Assembly: GCA_934573945.1 (NCBI GenBank)
Contig: CAKTMQ010000040.1
Location: 1 to 12,434, forward strand
Direction: 5' to 3'
Length of the DNA stretch: 12,434 bases
Origin: an uncultured Oscillospiraceae bacterium
GTDB lineage: Bacteria; Bacillota; Clostridia; Oscillospirales; Oscillospiraceae
Shown: one piece after another, positions 1 to 6,023 of the stretch
How the letters are laid out: the number at the start of each line of letters is the position of its first letter
Position numbering within the stretch: position 1 is the stretch's first letter
Notes under the pieces: generated by a model
The model's input: the letters and a program-made list of their open reading frames with translations, nothing else
Databases searched by the model: none
Told to the model about the DNA's origin: nothing
Program-made: the position numbers and the translations under genes

Positions 1-1491
1 GCCATCGCCGCCTGCGAGGACGTGCGGTGGGTGCCCGCCTGGGGCAAGGACCGTATGCGCTCCATGATCCTGGAGCGCACCGACTGGTGCATCAGCCGCC
101 AGCGCCGCTGGGGTCTGCCCATCCCGGTGTTTTACTGCAAGGACTGCGGCAAGCCGGTGTGCAACGACGAGAGCATCGAGGCCGTGGCCAGCCTGTTCGA
201 GAAGGAAGGCTCTAACGCCTGGTTTGAGAAGGACGCCATGGACATCCTGCCCAAGGGCTTTGTGTGCCCCCACTGCGGCAAGAGCGGCGGCTTTGAGAAG
301 GAGACGGACACGCTGGACGGCTGGTTCGACTCCGGTTCGACCCACTTCGCCGCTATGGAGCGGGATCAGGGCTTCTGGCCCGCCACCATGTATATCGAGG
401 GTCTTGACCAGTACCGCGGCTGGTTCCAGTCCTCCCTGCTGGTGGCCGTAGGCGCGCTGGGCCGGGGCGCACCGTTCAAGGAGTGCGTCACCCACGGCTG
501 GACGGTGGACGGCGAGGGCAAGGCCATGCACAAGTCCCTGGGCAACGGCATGGACCCCGCCGAGATCTTCAACAAGTACGGTGCGGACCTGCTGCGCCTG
601 TGGGCGGGCAGCTCCGACTATCACGTGGACGTGCGCTGCTCTGACGAGATCTTCAAGCAGCTGAGCCAGAACTACCTGAAGTTCCGCAACACCTGCAAGT
701 TCTGCCTGGACAACCTGGTGGGCTTTGACCCGGATCAGCTGGTGCAGCCCGGCGAGATGCTGGCGCTGGACAGGTGGGCCGTGACCCGGCTGAACAGCCT
801 GATCGAAAAGGCCTTCGCGGCGTATGACGAGTATGAGTTCCATGTGGTGTCCCACATGATCAACGACTTCTGCGTGGTGGATCTCAGCTCCTTCTACTTC
901 GACATCATCAAGGACCGCCTGTACTGCGACGGTGAGGACAGCCTGTCCCGCCGCAGCGCCCAAAGCGCCATGTGGATGATTTTGGATGCCATGACCCGGA
1001 TGTTTGCGCCGATTTTGGCGTTCACCTGCGACGAGATCTGGCTGGCCATGCCCCACCGTCACAGCGATGACGGGCGGAACGTGCTGTTCAACGAGATGGT
1101 GCTGCCCTACGGCGGCTACGCCCTCGGCGAGGACGAGATGGCCAGGTGGGCGCGGATCGCCGCGCTGCGGGGCGCGGTCAACGGTGCGCTGGAGCAGGCC
1201 CGCGCCGATAAGACCATCGGCAAGAGTCTGGAGGCCGAGGTGGATCTGACCGTCACCGCCGGGGACGCCTTCCTGGCGGACATGGACGCCGGTATGCTGG
1301 CGGATCTGCTGATCGTCTCTCAGGTGCGTGTGGACGTGGGTGCGGAGCAGTCCGTGGCCGTCCGTCCCGCCAGCGGCGCCAAGTGCCTGCGCTGCTGGAA
1401 GGTGCTGCCCACCGTGGGCAGCGACGCGGCGCATCCCGAGCTGTGCCCGCGCTGCGCCGCCGTGGCCAAGAAGTTCCCCGACCTGGCGTAA
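1..1491 (+). CDS. ileS: Isoleucyl-tRNA synthetase, C-terminal half (5' end outside window)
   Basis: Class I aminoacyl-tRNA synthetase that charges tRNA-Ile in the cytoplasm. The frame is open from base 1, so this is about 496 residues of a protein usually near 930; the HIGH motif and most of the editing domain lie outside. Visible landmarks: a CxxC...CPHC zinc-ribbon-like insert (bases 136-285), the DTLDGWFDSGSTH motif of the catalytic core (around 307-345), and the KMSKS loop in the variant form AMHKSLGN (bases 523-546), in which the first Lys is Ala and the first Ser is His. The anticodon-binding helical domain follows. The end carries the typical C-terminal zinc finger CLRCW...CPRC (1384-1455). 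I recall the AMHKS variant from other clostridial IleRS proteins, so I do not read it as inactivating. The gene ends in TAA and is followed after 26 bp by a strong terminator, so it is the last gene of its transcript. Confidence 0.97.
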   Translation, partial: AIAACEDVRWVPAWGKDRMRSMILERTDWCISRQRRWGLPIPVFYCKDCGKPVCNDESIEAVASLFEKEGSNAWFEKDAMDILPKGFVCPHCGKSGGFEKETDTLDGWFDSGSTHFAAMERDQGFWPATMYIEGLDQYRGWFQSSLLVAVGALGRGAPFKECVTHGWTVDGEGKAMHKSLGNGMDPAEIFNKYGADLLRLWAGSSDYHVDVRCSDEIFKQLSQNYLKFRNTCKFCLDNLVGFDPDQLVQPGEMLALDRWAVTRLNSLIEKAFAAYDEYEFHVVSHMINDFCVVDLSSFYFDIIKDRLYCDGEDSLSRRSAQSAMWMILDAMTRMFAPILAFTCDEIWLAMPHRHSDDGRNVLFNEMVLPYGGYALGEDEMARWARIAALRGAVNGALEQARADKTIGKSLEAEVDLTVTAGDAFLADMDAGMLADLLIVSQVRVDVGAEQSVAVRPASGAKCLRCWKVLPTVGSDAAHPELCPRCAAVAKKFPDLA

Positions 1492-1517
1492 CGAATATAA
1501 GGAGTACCCAAAAGCAC

Positions 1518-1552
1518 AAAAAGCTGTCTGCCCATCGGGCAGACAGCTTTTT
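1518..1552. terminator. Bidirectional intrinsic terminator after ileS
   Basis: A perfect 16-bp inverted repeat with a 3-nt loop (ATC): left arm 1518-1533, right arm 1537-1552. A run of A on the left and T on the right gives a U-tail on either strand. It ends ileS on the plus strand and can also serve the convergent small gene ending at 1590. A second hairpin (ACGGCGTG at 1565-1572 with CACGCCGT at 1580-1587) lies between the two but lacks a T tract. Confidence 0.93.
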
Positions 1553-1589
1553 GCTATCTGCAGCACGGCGTGACCACACCACGCCGTAC

Positions 1590-1751
1590 TCATTTCTGCT
1601 CTTTCTCATGGATCGCGTGCAGACTCAATTCTCCGGCCAGCTTAAACAGGGTGTCGCTGATGACCTGCTCTGTGGACAAGTTCGCCTGCCGCCCGACATT
1701 ACTGTAAAACGCGTAAAGATAGTCCGGAACTTTGATAGTGATCTCTTGCAT
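1590..1751 (-). CDS. Small (53-residue) protein, possible ribbon-helix-helix DNA-binding protein
   Basis: The ORF begins MQEITIKVPDYLYAFYSNVG and ends in TGA. The start is ATG at 1751 with a clear AAGGAGA ribosome binding site 9 nt upstream, and a plausible sigma-A promoter lies further upstream (1782-1810), so I regard this as a real gene in spite of its size. The layout, a short ITIKVP strand followed by two predicted helices separated near residues 24-27 (ANLS), resembles the MetJ/Arc ribbon-helix-helix fold and VapB/RelB-like antitoxins. That assignment is inferred from pattern only. It is divergent from the Arc-like gene at 1859, and no toxin-like ORF sits next to either. Alternatives are an orphan antitoxin or an unrelated small protein. 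Confidence 0.6.
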   Translation of the reverse strand: MQEITIKVPDYLYAFYSNVGRQANLSTEQVISDTLFKLAGELSLHAIHEKEQK

Positions 1752-1771
1752 AGGTGTACATCTCCTTAAGG

Positions 1772-1789
1772 CGATAACTAAACGATAAC
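1772..1789. repeat. Tandem CGATAAC repeats, candidate operator
   Basis: CGATAAC occurs at 1772-1778 and again at 1783-1789, exactly 11 bp (about one helical turn) apart. The second copy overlaps the predicted -10 of the leftward small gene. An inverted copy, GTTATC, is at 1851-1856, immediately before the TTG start of the rightward gene, and looser GATAG-type copies are at 1803-1807 and (inverted) 1830-1834. Such spaced short repeats fit operator half-sites for ribbon-helix-helix dimers encoded by the flanking genes. Binding is an inference. Confidence 0.45.
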
Positions 1790-1810
1790 ATATAGTTTGT
1801 AGATAGTCAA
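1782..1810 (-). promoter_or_regulatory. Sigma-A-type promoter for the leftward small gene
   Basis: On the minus strand, TTGACT (1810-1805) is followed after 17 bp by TATCGT (1787-1782): 5 of 6 matches at -35 and 4 of 6 at -10. The ribosome binding site and ATG at 1751 follow at a normal distance. The -10 overlaps a CGATAAC repeat, which suggests autorepression. No equally good rightward promoter is visible for the gene at 1859; TTGTTT (1812-1817) with CATACT (1834-1839) is a weak candidate. Confidence 0.5.
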
Positions 1811-1858
1811 ATTGTTTTTGGGTAAAATGCTATCATACTGCTAAAGGGGTGTTATCAT

Positions 1859-2041
1859 TTGGCTACTGACCGCATTCAGACCGGTATTCGTTTTCCGGAG
1901 AACTTGCTGCGAAAGATCACGTATATTGCAAAGAAGAACCATCGTTCACTGAATGCACAGTTGGAGCATCTGGCGCAGGAATGCGTGGATGCTTATGAAC
2001 GGGAGCATGGAGACATCGTTCTGCCGGAGGATGAAGAATAA
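1859..2041 (+). CDS. Arc-family ribbon-helix-helix DNA-binding protein
   Basis: A 60-residue protein. Residues 7-16 (QTGIRFPENL) form the expected DNA-contacting beta strand. Helix A follows (about 15-27, LLRKITYIAKKNH), then the turn RSLNAQ and helix B (about 31-48), as in Arc/Mnt repressors, which bind DNA as dimers of beta-strand pairs. An acidic tail (LPEDEE) ends it. The start is TTG at 1859, preceded by AAAGGGGTG about 8 nt upstream; the nearest upstream ATG (1827) is out of frame. It is divergent from the small gene at 1590-1751 and convergent with the XRE membrane gene, with which it shares a terminator. The likely role is a local transcriptional regulator, perhaps of the divergent promoter carrying GATAAC repeats. 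Without a toxin partner it is best called an orphan Arc-like regulator. Confidence 0.82.
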   Translation: MATDRIQTGIRFPENLLRKITYIAKKNHRSLNAQLEHLAQECVDAYEREHGDIVLPEDEE

Positions 2042-2044
2042 ACA

Positions 2045-2077
2045 AAAAGCAGGAGGGATTTGAACCCTCCTGCTTTT
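2045..2077. terminator. Bidirectional terminator with a tRNA T-arm-like loop
   Basis: A 13-bp perfect stem (2045-2057 with 2065-2077) and a 7-nt loop, with A and T runs giving a U-tail on both strands. It sits between the convergent Arc-like gene (ends 2041) and the XRE membrane gene (ends 2113). Read on the minus strand, the loop is TTCAAAT inside GAGGG...CCCTC, which fits the tRNA T-arm consensus. Confidence 0.9.
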
Positions 2078-2112
2078 ATACATGACAGTATCGATAAATG
2101 AAATACGCCGCC

Positions 2113-3081
2113 TTACGCGCCGCCCGCCTCCGGGGTATCCGACTGCTTCTGCCGGGTCGCCACCGCCGTGATTACCAGCGCCAGGATCGTAACGGCCACG
2201 ACGATTCCTGGCACATATGAGAAGGAGAGCGTTTCGGCATAAGCCGTGAGCAGCTTGTCGCTCTCGCGGATCCATTCGCCCGCCCAATAGCCGTTGTCGG
2301 TGCTGGCGGCGTAGGCCAGTGTGGGCGGCAGCGCCACGATCCAGTGGACGACCTCCTCCGCCACGGCCGCCAGCCATATGGCGGCCGTGACCCGGAAGTA
2401 GGGACGGGGCAGCAGAAAGCGGTCATCACTCCAGCGACGGACAGCGCTCCGCAGCAGGATGTATACCGCGGGCAGCAGCAAAAGTGTCAGATCCCACTGG
2501 ATAAAGCGATGCAGATTATCCCCCATACTGTACTGCCGCGGATAGCCCGTCAGCAGCCAGTGTGTCAGTCCCGGGGTGATCCAGAAGCCCAAAGCGTTCC
2601 ATACCAGCATCGCCCCACAGGGCAGCAGCAGTGTCATCCGGCGGCGCAGTACTCTTCGGGGACAGCTGCCCCAGCCCACCCACACGGCGGCCAGAGCCAT
2701 GGGAAGCATGAGGATACCGATGACGTATCCGAAGGAGGAATAGTAAAAATAGCTGTTCAATAGTACGGCTGTGATCAGGCACAGCACCGCCGCCGCGTAG
2801 CCGATCTGCCAACGCAGCGCGCCCCGCTGGGCAAGATACTGCTCCACCTGCCGCCCGCCGGTGCTGCCCCGTACCGTTTCACCCGCCAGAATGTCGTCCG
2901 CCGTCACGCCGTACAGCTCCGCCAGCGCCGGCAGAATGGCGATGTCGGGAAACCCGCCGCCGCTCTCCCATTTGCTGATGGTCTTGTTGGATATGCTGAG
3001 CCGGTCAGCGGCCTCCTGCTGCGTCATGCCCGCGTTCTTCCGCAGCGCCGCCAGATAGCTGCCGGTTTTCATGGTATCCAT
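2113..3081 (-). CDS. XRE-type helix-turn-helix regulator fused to a multi-pass membrane domain
   Basis: A 322-residue protein. Residues 7-62 are a Cro/CI-type HTH: LRKNAGMTQQEAADRLSISN is helix 1 to the recognition turn, then KTISKWESGGGFPDI. The rest has about six or seven hydrophobic segments (about residues 92-110, 114-135, 148-172, 200-215, 230-250 and near the C-terminus 290-312) with basic loops such as RRVLRRR. This architecture, XRE domain plus membrane anchor, is common in Firmicutes and usually annotated as a helix-turn-helix protein of unknown function; it may couple an envelope signal to DNA binding. The start is ATG at 3081, with AAGGAG 9 nt upstream; the next Met (residue 4) is too far from that site, and longer in-frame extensions lack a ribosome binding site. 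It is a single-gene unit that ends at the shared terminator near 2060. Confidence 0.85.
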   Translation of the reverse strand: MDTMKTGSYLAALRKNAGMTQQEAADRLSISNKTISKWESGGGFPDIAILPALAELYGVTADDILAGETVRGSTGGRQVEQYLAQRGALRWQIGYAAAVLCLITAVLLNSYFYYSSFGYVIGILMLPMALAAVWVGWGSCPRRVLRRRMTLLLPCGAMLVWNALGFWITPGLTHWLLTGYPRQYSMGDNLHRFIQWDLTLLLLPAVYILLRSAVRRWSDDRFLLPRPYFRVTAAIWLAAVAEEVVHWIVALPPTLAYAASTDNGYWAGEWIRESDKLLTAYAETLSFSYVPGIVVAVTILALVITAVATRQKQSDTPEAGGA

Positions 3082-3181
3082 GTGGTCACGCTCCTTTCGT
3101 CGTGGTGCCAGTATGCCGCAGAACAGCCGGAGCTGTCCATCCCCGCGTCTCGGAATTCTGTCTGCGCAGCGTAGAATTGAC

Positions 3182-3220
3182 GTAAAAGCCCCGTTTTGCA
3201 CCGCAAAACGGGGCTTTTAC
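3182..3220. terminator. Perfect 18-bp inverted repeat; probable terminator of the murT operon
   Basis: Left arm 3182-3199, loop ACC, right arm 3203-3220, with no mismatch. It lies 79 bp after the stop codon of the last operon gene (3299) and before the XRE gene start (3081), so on the minus strand it would end the mnmG-gatD transcript. The T-rich part (CTTTTAC) is inside the stem and the tail is weak, so it may instead be a repeat element. A second, shorter pair (AATTCT 3154-3159 with AGAATT 3173-3178) abuts it. Confidence 0.6.
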
Positions 3221-3298
3221 AATTTGTCTCGCAGAGTTCGCGGCGCAGCCGTCCGCAGACCCCGTTGGCAATGGAACCAAAGATTTCATGCCGGAATT

Positions 3299-4009
3299 TT
3301 AATACTTCCAGCTTCGTCCCGGTTCCATAAACTCCGCCACCCGTTTTTCATAGCTGTCCATGGCGGCCTGTTCAAAGGCCAGCGCGTCGGAGGGAGCACC
3401 CATCTGCCGCAGCAGCCACTTGCACAGCGGCGGGTTCAGGATCAGCAGCGGGCCGATGAGGTAGGTGGCCAGCAGGCCGCCCCGGCGGAAGCCCTCGCCG
3501 CTGCCCTCGGTGCCGTCCCGTCCCACGCCCTTCACGGTGGCGAACAGCGCCTCGCCGACGCCGTGAGAGTGGCCGAACAGGCTCTTGAAGCCCACGATGT
3601 CCATGTCCTCGAATTTGCCTACAAAGAAGCTGTTGTGCCGCTGCATCATGCGGTAGGAGGCGTGGGTGTCCAGCAGCCCCAGTCCTTCGATCCGGGGCGC
3701 CGTGTCGCTGTCGATGTAGCTGCCCAGAATGTCCAGCGCGTTGCCGGTGGCCAGAAACAGCTGGCCTGCGTCCACCCGGGCGGCGATGTCGTCCCGGTAG
3801 GGACGCAGCGCCTCCGCCGCCAGCAGCAGACCCTGCTCGGTGGTGGAGCCCATGAAAACCAGCGCGATCTCCTCGGTCAGAAACCGGGGCTTGGTTTTCA
3901 GGTCGGTCTCCACGATCTCCAGCTGCCCGCAGCAGCGCTTCAGATAGTGGATGTTCTGCAGATCGCCGTAGAGGTTGCATACCTCCGGAAATAAGATCTC
4001 CGCTTTCAT
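3299..4009 (-). CDS. gatD: GatD-like class I glutamine amidotransferase homologue lacking the catalytic Cys and His
   Basis: A 236-residue protein, the usual size for GatD, the subunit that supplies ammonia to MurT for amidation of D-Glu in lipid II. The family is recognisable by the N-terminal LYGDLQNIHYLK (residues 13-24), MGSTTEQGLLLA (53-64) and the C-terminal TYLIGPLLILNP (182-193). However, the nucleophile elbow, normally of the form LAICGGYQ, reads LATGNALDILG (86-96), with no Cys. The catalytic His of the usual YLHGP motif is Ile185 (codon 3455-3457). So the glutaminase centre appears dead. The start is ATG at 4009, overlapping the murT stop by ATGA, which implies translational coupling and a stoichiometric complex. 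It may act as a structural or regulatory subunit, or the complex may use free ammonium. Family membership is confident; the function is open. Confidence 0.8.
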   Translation of the reverse strand: MKAEILFPEVCNLYGDLQNIHYLKRCCGQLEIVETDLKTKPRFLTEEIALVFMGSTTEQGLLLAAEALRPYRDDIAARVDAGQLFLATGNALDILGSYIDSDTAPRIEGLGLLDTHASYRMMQRHNSFFVGKFEDMDIVGFKSLFGHSHGVGEALFATVKGVGRDGTEGSGEGFRRGGLLATYLIGPLLILNPPLCKWLLRQMGAPSDALAFEQAAMDSYEKRVAEFMEPGRSWKY

Positions 4010-5394
4010 TGGGCGTTTCCTCCCTTCGCCAGCAGCAGTTCCTTCAGTTTCGCCTTTACCCGGAAGGCCAGCGGTGTGCCGTCCACGCCGTAGAGGATAT
4101 ATACGTCGTCGCCGGGGGTCAGATACAGCTTGTCCAGCGCCTTGAATTCGTCGTCCTCCAGAAAGATCTTCTCCTCCGGGATCCCTGCCAGCAGCAGCCG
4201 CAGCTTGTAGTCCCGGGCGCGTGGGCCGGCACACACCAGCTGCACGATGTCGTCGTGGTTGAGGAACTCAAAGTCGGTGTCGTACATCCAGCTGGGGTTC
4301 TCCGACCAGTTTTTGGACACGCCCATGCAGTTCATCATCACCAGCAGCTCCTTGCGGCCGGGCTTGGACTGGATGTAGTCGAAGTTCCGGCTGCAGGCCA
4401 GAGCGTTCTTGTCCTTGGACATCTGCATGATCACGTTGACGCCGCCGATCTTCTCCTCAGAGAGACGGCTCTCCAGGATCTTCGTCCCGGCAAACTGCTG
4501 CCGGATGGTCTCGTGGGACAGTCCCAGCTGCCGCAGCACGGCGATGACCGCCATCATGTTGTAGATGTTGAACAGACTGTCGGTGATCAGGTCATAGGGG
4601 TGCTCGATGCCGTCCTTCTCCCGTACCACCATGGTGCGGCCGGTCAGATCCACCTGCTGCGCCAGATAGTCCGCCTCCGGGGAGTGGAAGCCGCAGCTCT
4701 CGCACACGGCGTGGCCGATGTGGTGGTAGCGCCGGTACTCATACCGAAGCTTGCCCGCGCAGCGGGGGCAGATGCGCATATCGTTCAGCAGGTTCACGCA
4801 GTCAGTCACGTCGCCGGGCATCCGGCCGATGCCAAAATAGCAGCGGGCATTGTCCGGCGCCACACCGCAGGAGATCAGATCGTCGGCGTTGAGGATCAGC
4901 TTGCTCTCCCGCGGCAGATTCCGGCTGAGAATGTCCGCGATGTAGCCGGGGTGGGCGTTGCGCATGATGGAATCCCGGAACAGGTTGGTGATGAGGATAT
5001 ACTGGGGCTTGATATAGGGGTAGATCCTCGGCGCGGAGCGCTCGTCTATTTCCAGCACTGCCATGTCACAGCCGCGCACCCGCCCCAGCAGGTCACAATT
5101 GCGGATAAAGGCGGTGGATATGCCGGAGGTGATGTTGCTGCCGGCGCGGTTGCTGAGCACCCGGTGTCCCTCCGCCTCCAGCATATCCGTCAGCATATTG
5201 CTCACGGTGGTTTTGCCGTTGGTGCCGGTGACGGCCACCATCAGCGGCGGCTTGCCCACATATTTCAGAAAGTCCGGGCACAGCTTCACCGCCAGCGAGC
5301 CGGGGAAGTCGGTGCCGTTGTGCCCCGTGATCTTCAGCGCCGGGATGGACAGCTTGCCCAGCCACAGCGCCAGCAGAAACCGCAGTTTTCCCAT
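4006..5394 (-). CDS. murT: MurT-like Mur ligase (lipid II isoglutaminyl synthase, ligase subunit)
   Basis: A 462-residue, ATP-dependent Mur-ligase-family enzyme; MurT with GatD converts D-Glu of the peptidoglycan stem peptide to D-isoglutamine at the inner face of the membrane. Visible: P-loop GTNGKTT at residues 57-63; a Mur central domain with ITNLFRD (135-141) and LILNADD (166-172); the MurT-typical four-Cys zinc ribbon CPRC (209-212) and CESC (231-234); and a C-terminal domain (DUF1727-like) with SWMYDTDFEFL (368-378). That last motif carries the Asp which, in characterised MurT/GatD, completes the amidotransferase triad. All the expected ligase features look intact. The start is ATG at 5394, GGAGG 7 nt upstream, only 2 nt after the stop of the preceding gene. 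It is in an operon with mnmG, a cyclase-family hydrolase and the gatD-like gene. Confidence 0.9.
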   Translation of the reverse strand: MGKLRFLLALWLGKLSIPALKITGHNGTDFPGSLAVKLCPDFLKYVGKPPLMVAVTGTNGKTTVSNMLTDMLEAEGHRVLSNRAGSNITSGISTAFIRNCDLLGRVRGCDMAVLEIDERSAPRIYPYIKPQYILITNLFRDSIMRNAHPGYIADILSRNLPRESKLILNADDLISCGVAPDNARCYFGIGRMPGDVTDCVNLLNDMRICPRCAGKLRYEYRRYHHIGHAVCESCGFHSPEADYLAQQVDLTGRTMVVREKDGIEHPYDLITDSLFNIYNMMAVIAVLRQLGLSHETIRQQFAGTKILESRLSEEKIGGVNVIMQMSKDKNALACSRNFDYIQSKPGRKELLVMMNCMGVSKNWSENPSWMYDTDFEFLNHDDIVQLVCAGPRARDYKLRLLLAGIPEEKIFLEDDEFKALDKLYLTPGDDVYILYGVDGTPLAFRVKAKLKELLLAKGGNAQ

Positions 5395-5396
5395 GG

Positions 5397-6023
5397 TCAG
5401 TCCTCCATTGCGATGGCGCGGCAGGAGCAGCCATCGGCGTTTTCGAATTTCAGCGGCAGCGTCACGAAGGTGAACCGCCGTCCCAGTAGGGCGTCCAGCC
5501 CCTTGAGGTTCTCAGTGTTGACAAAGTCCGCACGCATCAGGGCGATGTGGTTGGGGAAATCGGTGCTGTCGCAGGGATCCAGCGAGATGGTGTCCTCGCC
5601 CACGCCCTTCAGGGGCAGCGCGGCCAGATAGGCCGCGGCCTCTGCCGTCAGACAGGGAAAGCCCTCAAAGTAGGCCGCCTGCCCCCACTTTTTGTCCCAG
5701 CCGGTGCAGAACAGCACAAAGTCCACGCCTGTCAGATCATAGCGGCGCAGCAGCGGCAGCGTGATGGCCGCCTCGCCCCGGCAGTCGATCACCACGGCGG
5801 TGCCGGCGAATTTGCCGCCGGAATAGCTGTCCAGCGCGGCACCGTCCGGCAGCATATGCGCCGGCGCGTCCATATGGGTGCCGGTGTGGGAGAACATATG
5901 CAGCAGCGTCTCCCGGTAGCCCGCCTGGTCAATGGTGCAGGCGGTGGTCAGCTGCGGCTGCTCCGTGCCGGGATACACCGGCATATCGTTCCGGATGGTA
6001 TGGGTCAGATCATAGACCTTCAT
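5397..6023 (-). CDS. Cyclase-family (kynurenine-formamidase-like) metal-dependent hydrolase
   Basis: A 208-residue protein of the cyclase family (PF04199 type), which includes arylformamidases and isatin hydrolases. The start [10 protein letters not shown] is typical, and the metal-binding motif [11 protein letters not shown] (residues 46-56) is complete, with His46, His50, Asp52 and His56 as likely metal or catalytic ligands. [10 protein letters not shown] (around 150) is also a familiar block of the family. The true substrate cannot be told from sequence. The start is ATG at 6023 with AAGGAGG about 7 nt upstream. The frame is also open upstream into mnmG because of a deletion in that gene, so automatic calling may give one 821-residue fusion; the ribosome binding site and full-length domain argue for an independent gene. 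It is followed after 2 nt by murT. Confidence 0.85.
   Translation of the reverse strand: MKVYDLTHTIRNDMPVYPGTEQPQLTTACTIDQAGYRETLLHMFSHTGTHMDAPAHMLPDGAALDSYSGGKFAGTAVVIDCRGEAAITLPLLRRYDLTGVDFVLFCTGWDKKWGQAAYFEGFPCLTAEAAAYLAALPLKGVGEDTISLDPCDSTDFPNHIALMRADFVNTENLKGLDALLGRRFTFVTLPLKFENADGCSCRAIAMED

Noticed and set aside
523..540. Altered KMSKS loop (AMHKS) in IleRS as a sign of a dead or horizontally acquired enzyme
   Set aside because: The rest of the catalytic and zinc motifs are intact and I recall this variant from other clostridial IleRS proteins.
1752..1858. Toxin-antitoxin module around the Arc-like gene
   Set aside because: No ORF of toxin size or type lies beside either small gene; neighbours are ileS and an XRE membrane protein.
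3086..3289. 67-codon minus-strand frame upstream of the XRE gene
   Set aside because: It is translated from the inverted-repeat region and has no ribosome binding site; more likely non-coding repeat sequence.
4009..5631. Long plus-strand open frame opposite murT and the cyclase gene
   Set aside because: Antisense shadow of GC-rich coding sequence: low-complexity His/Gln/Val-rich product, no ribosome binding site or domain.
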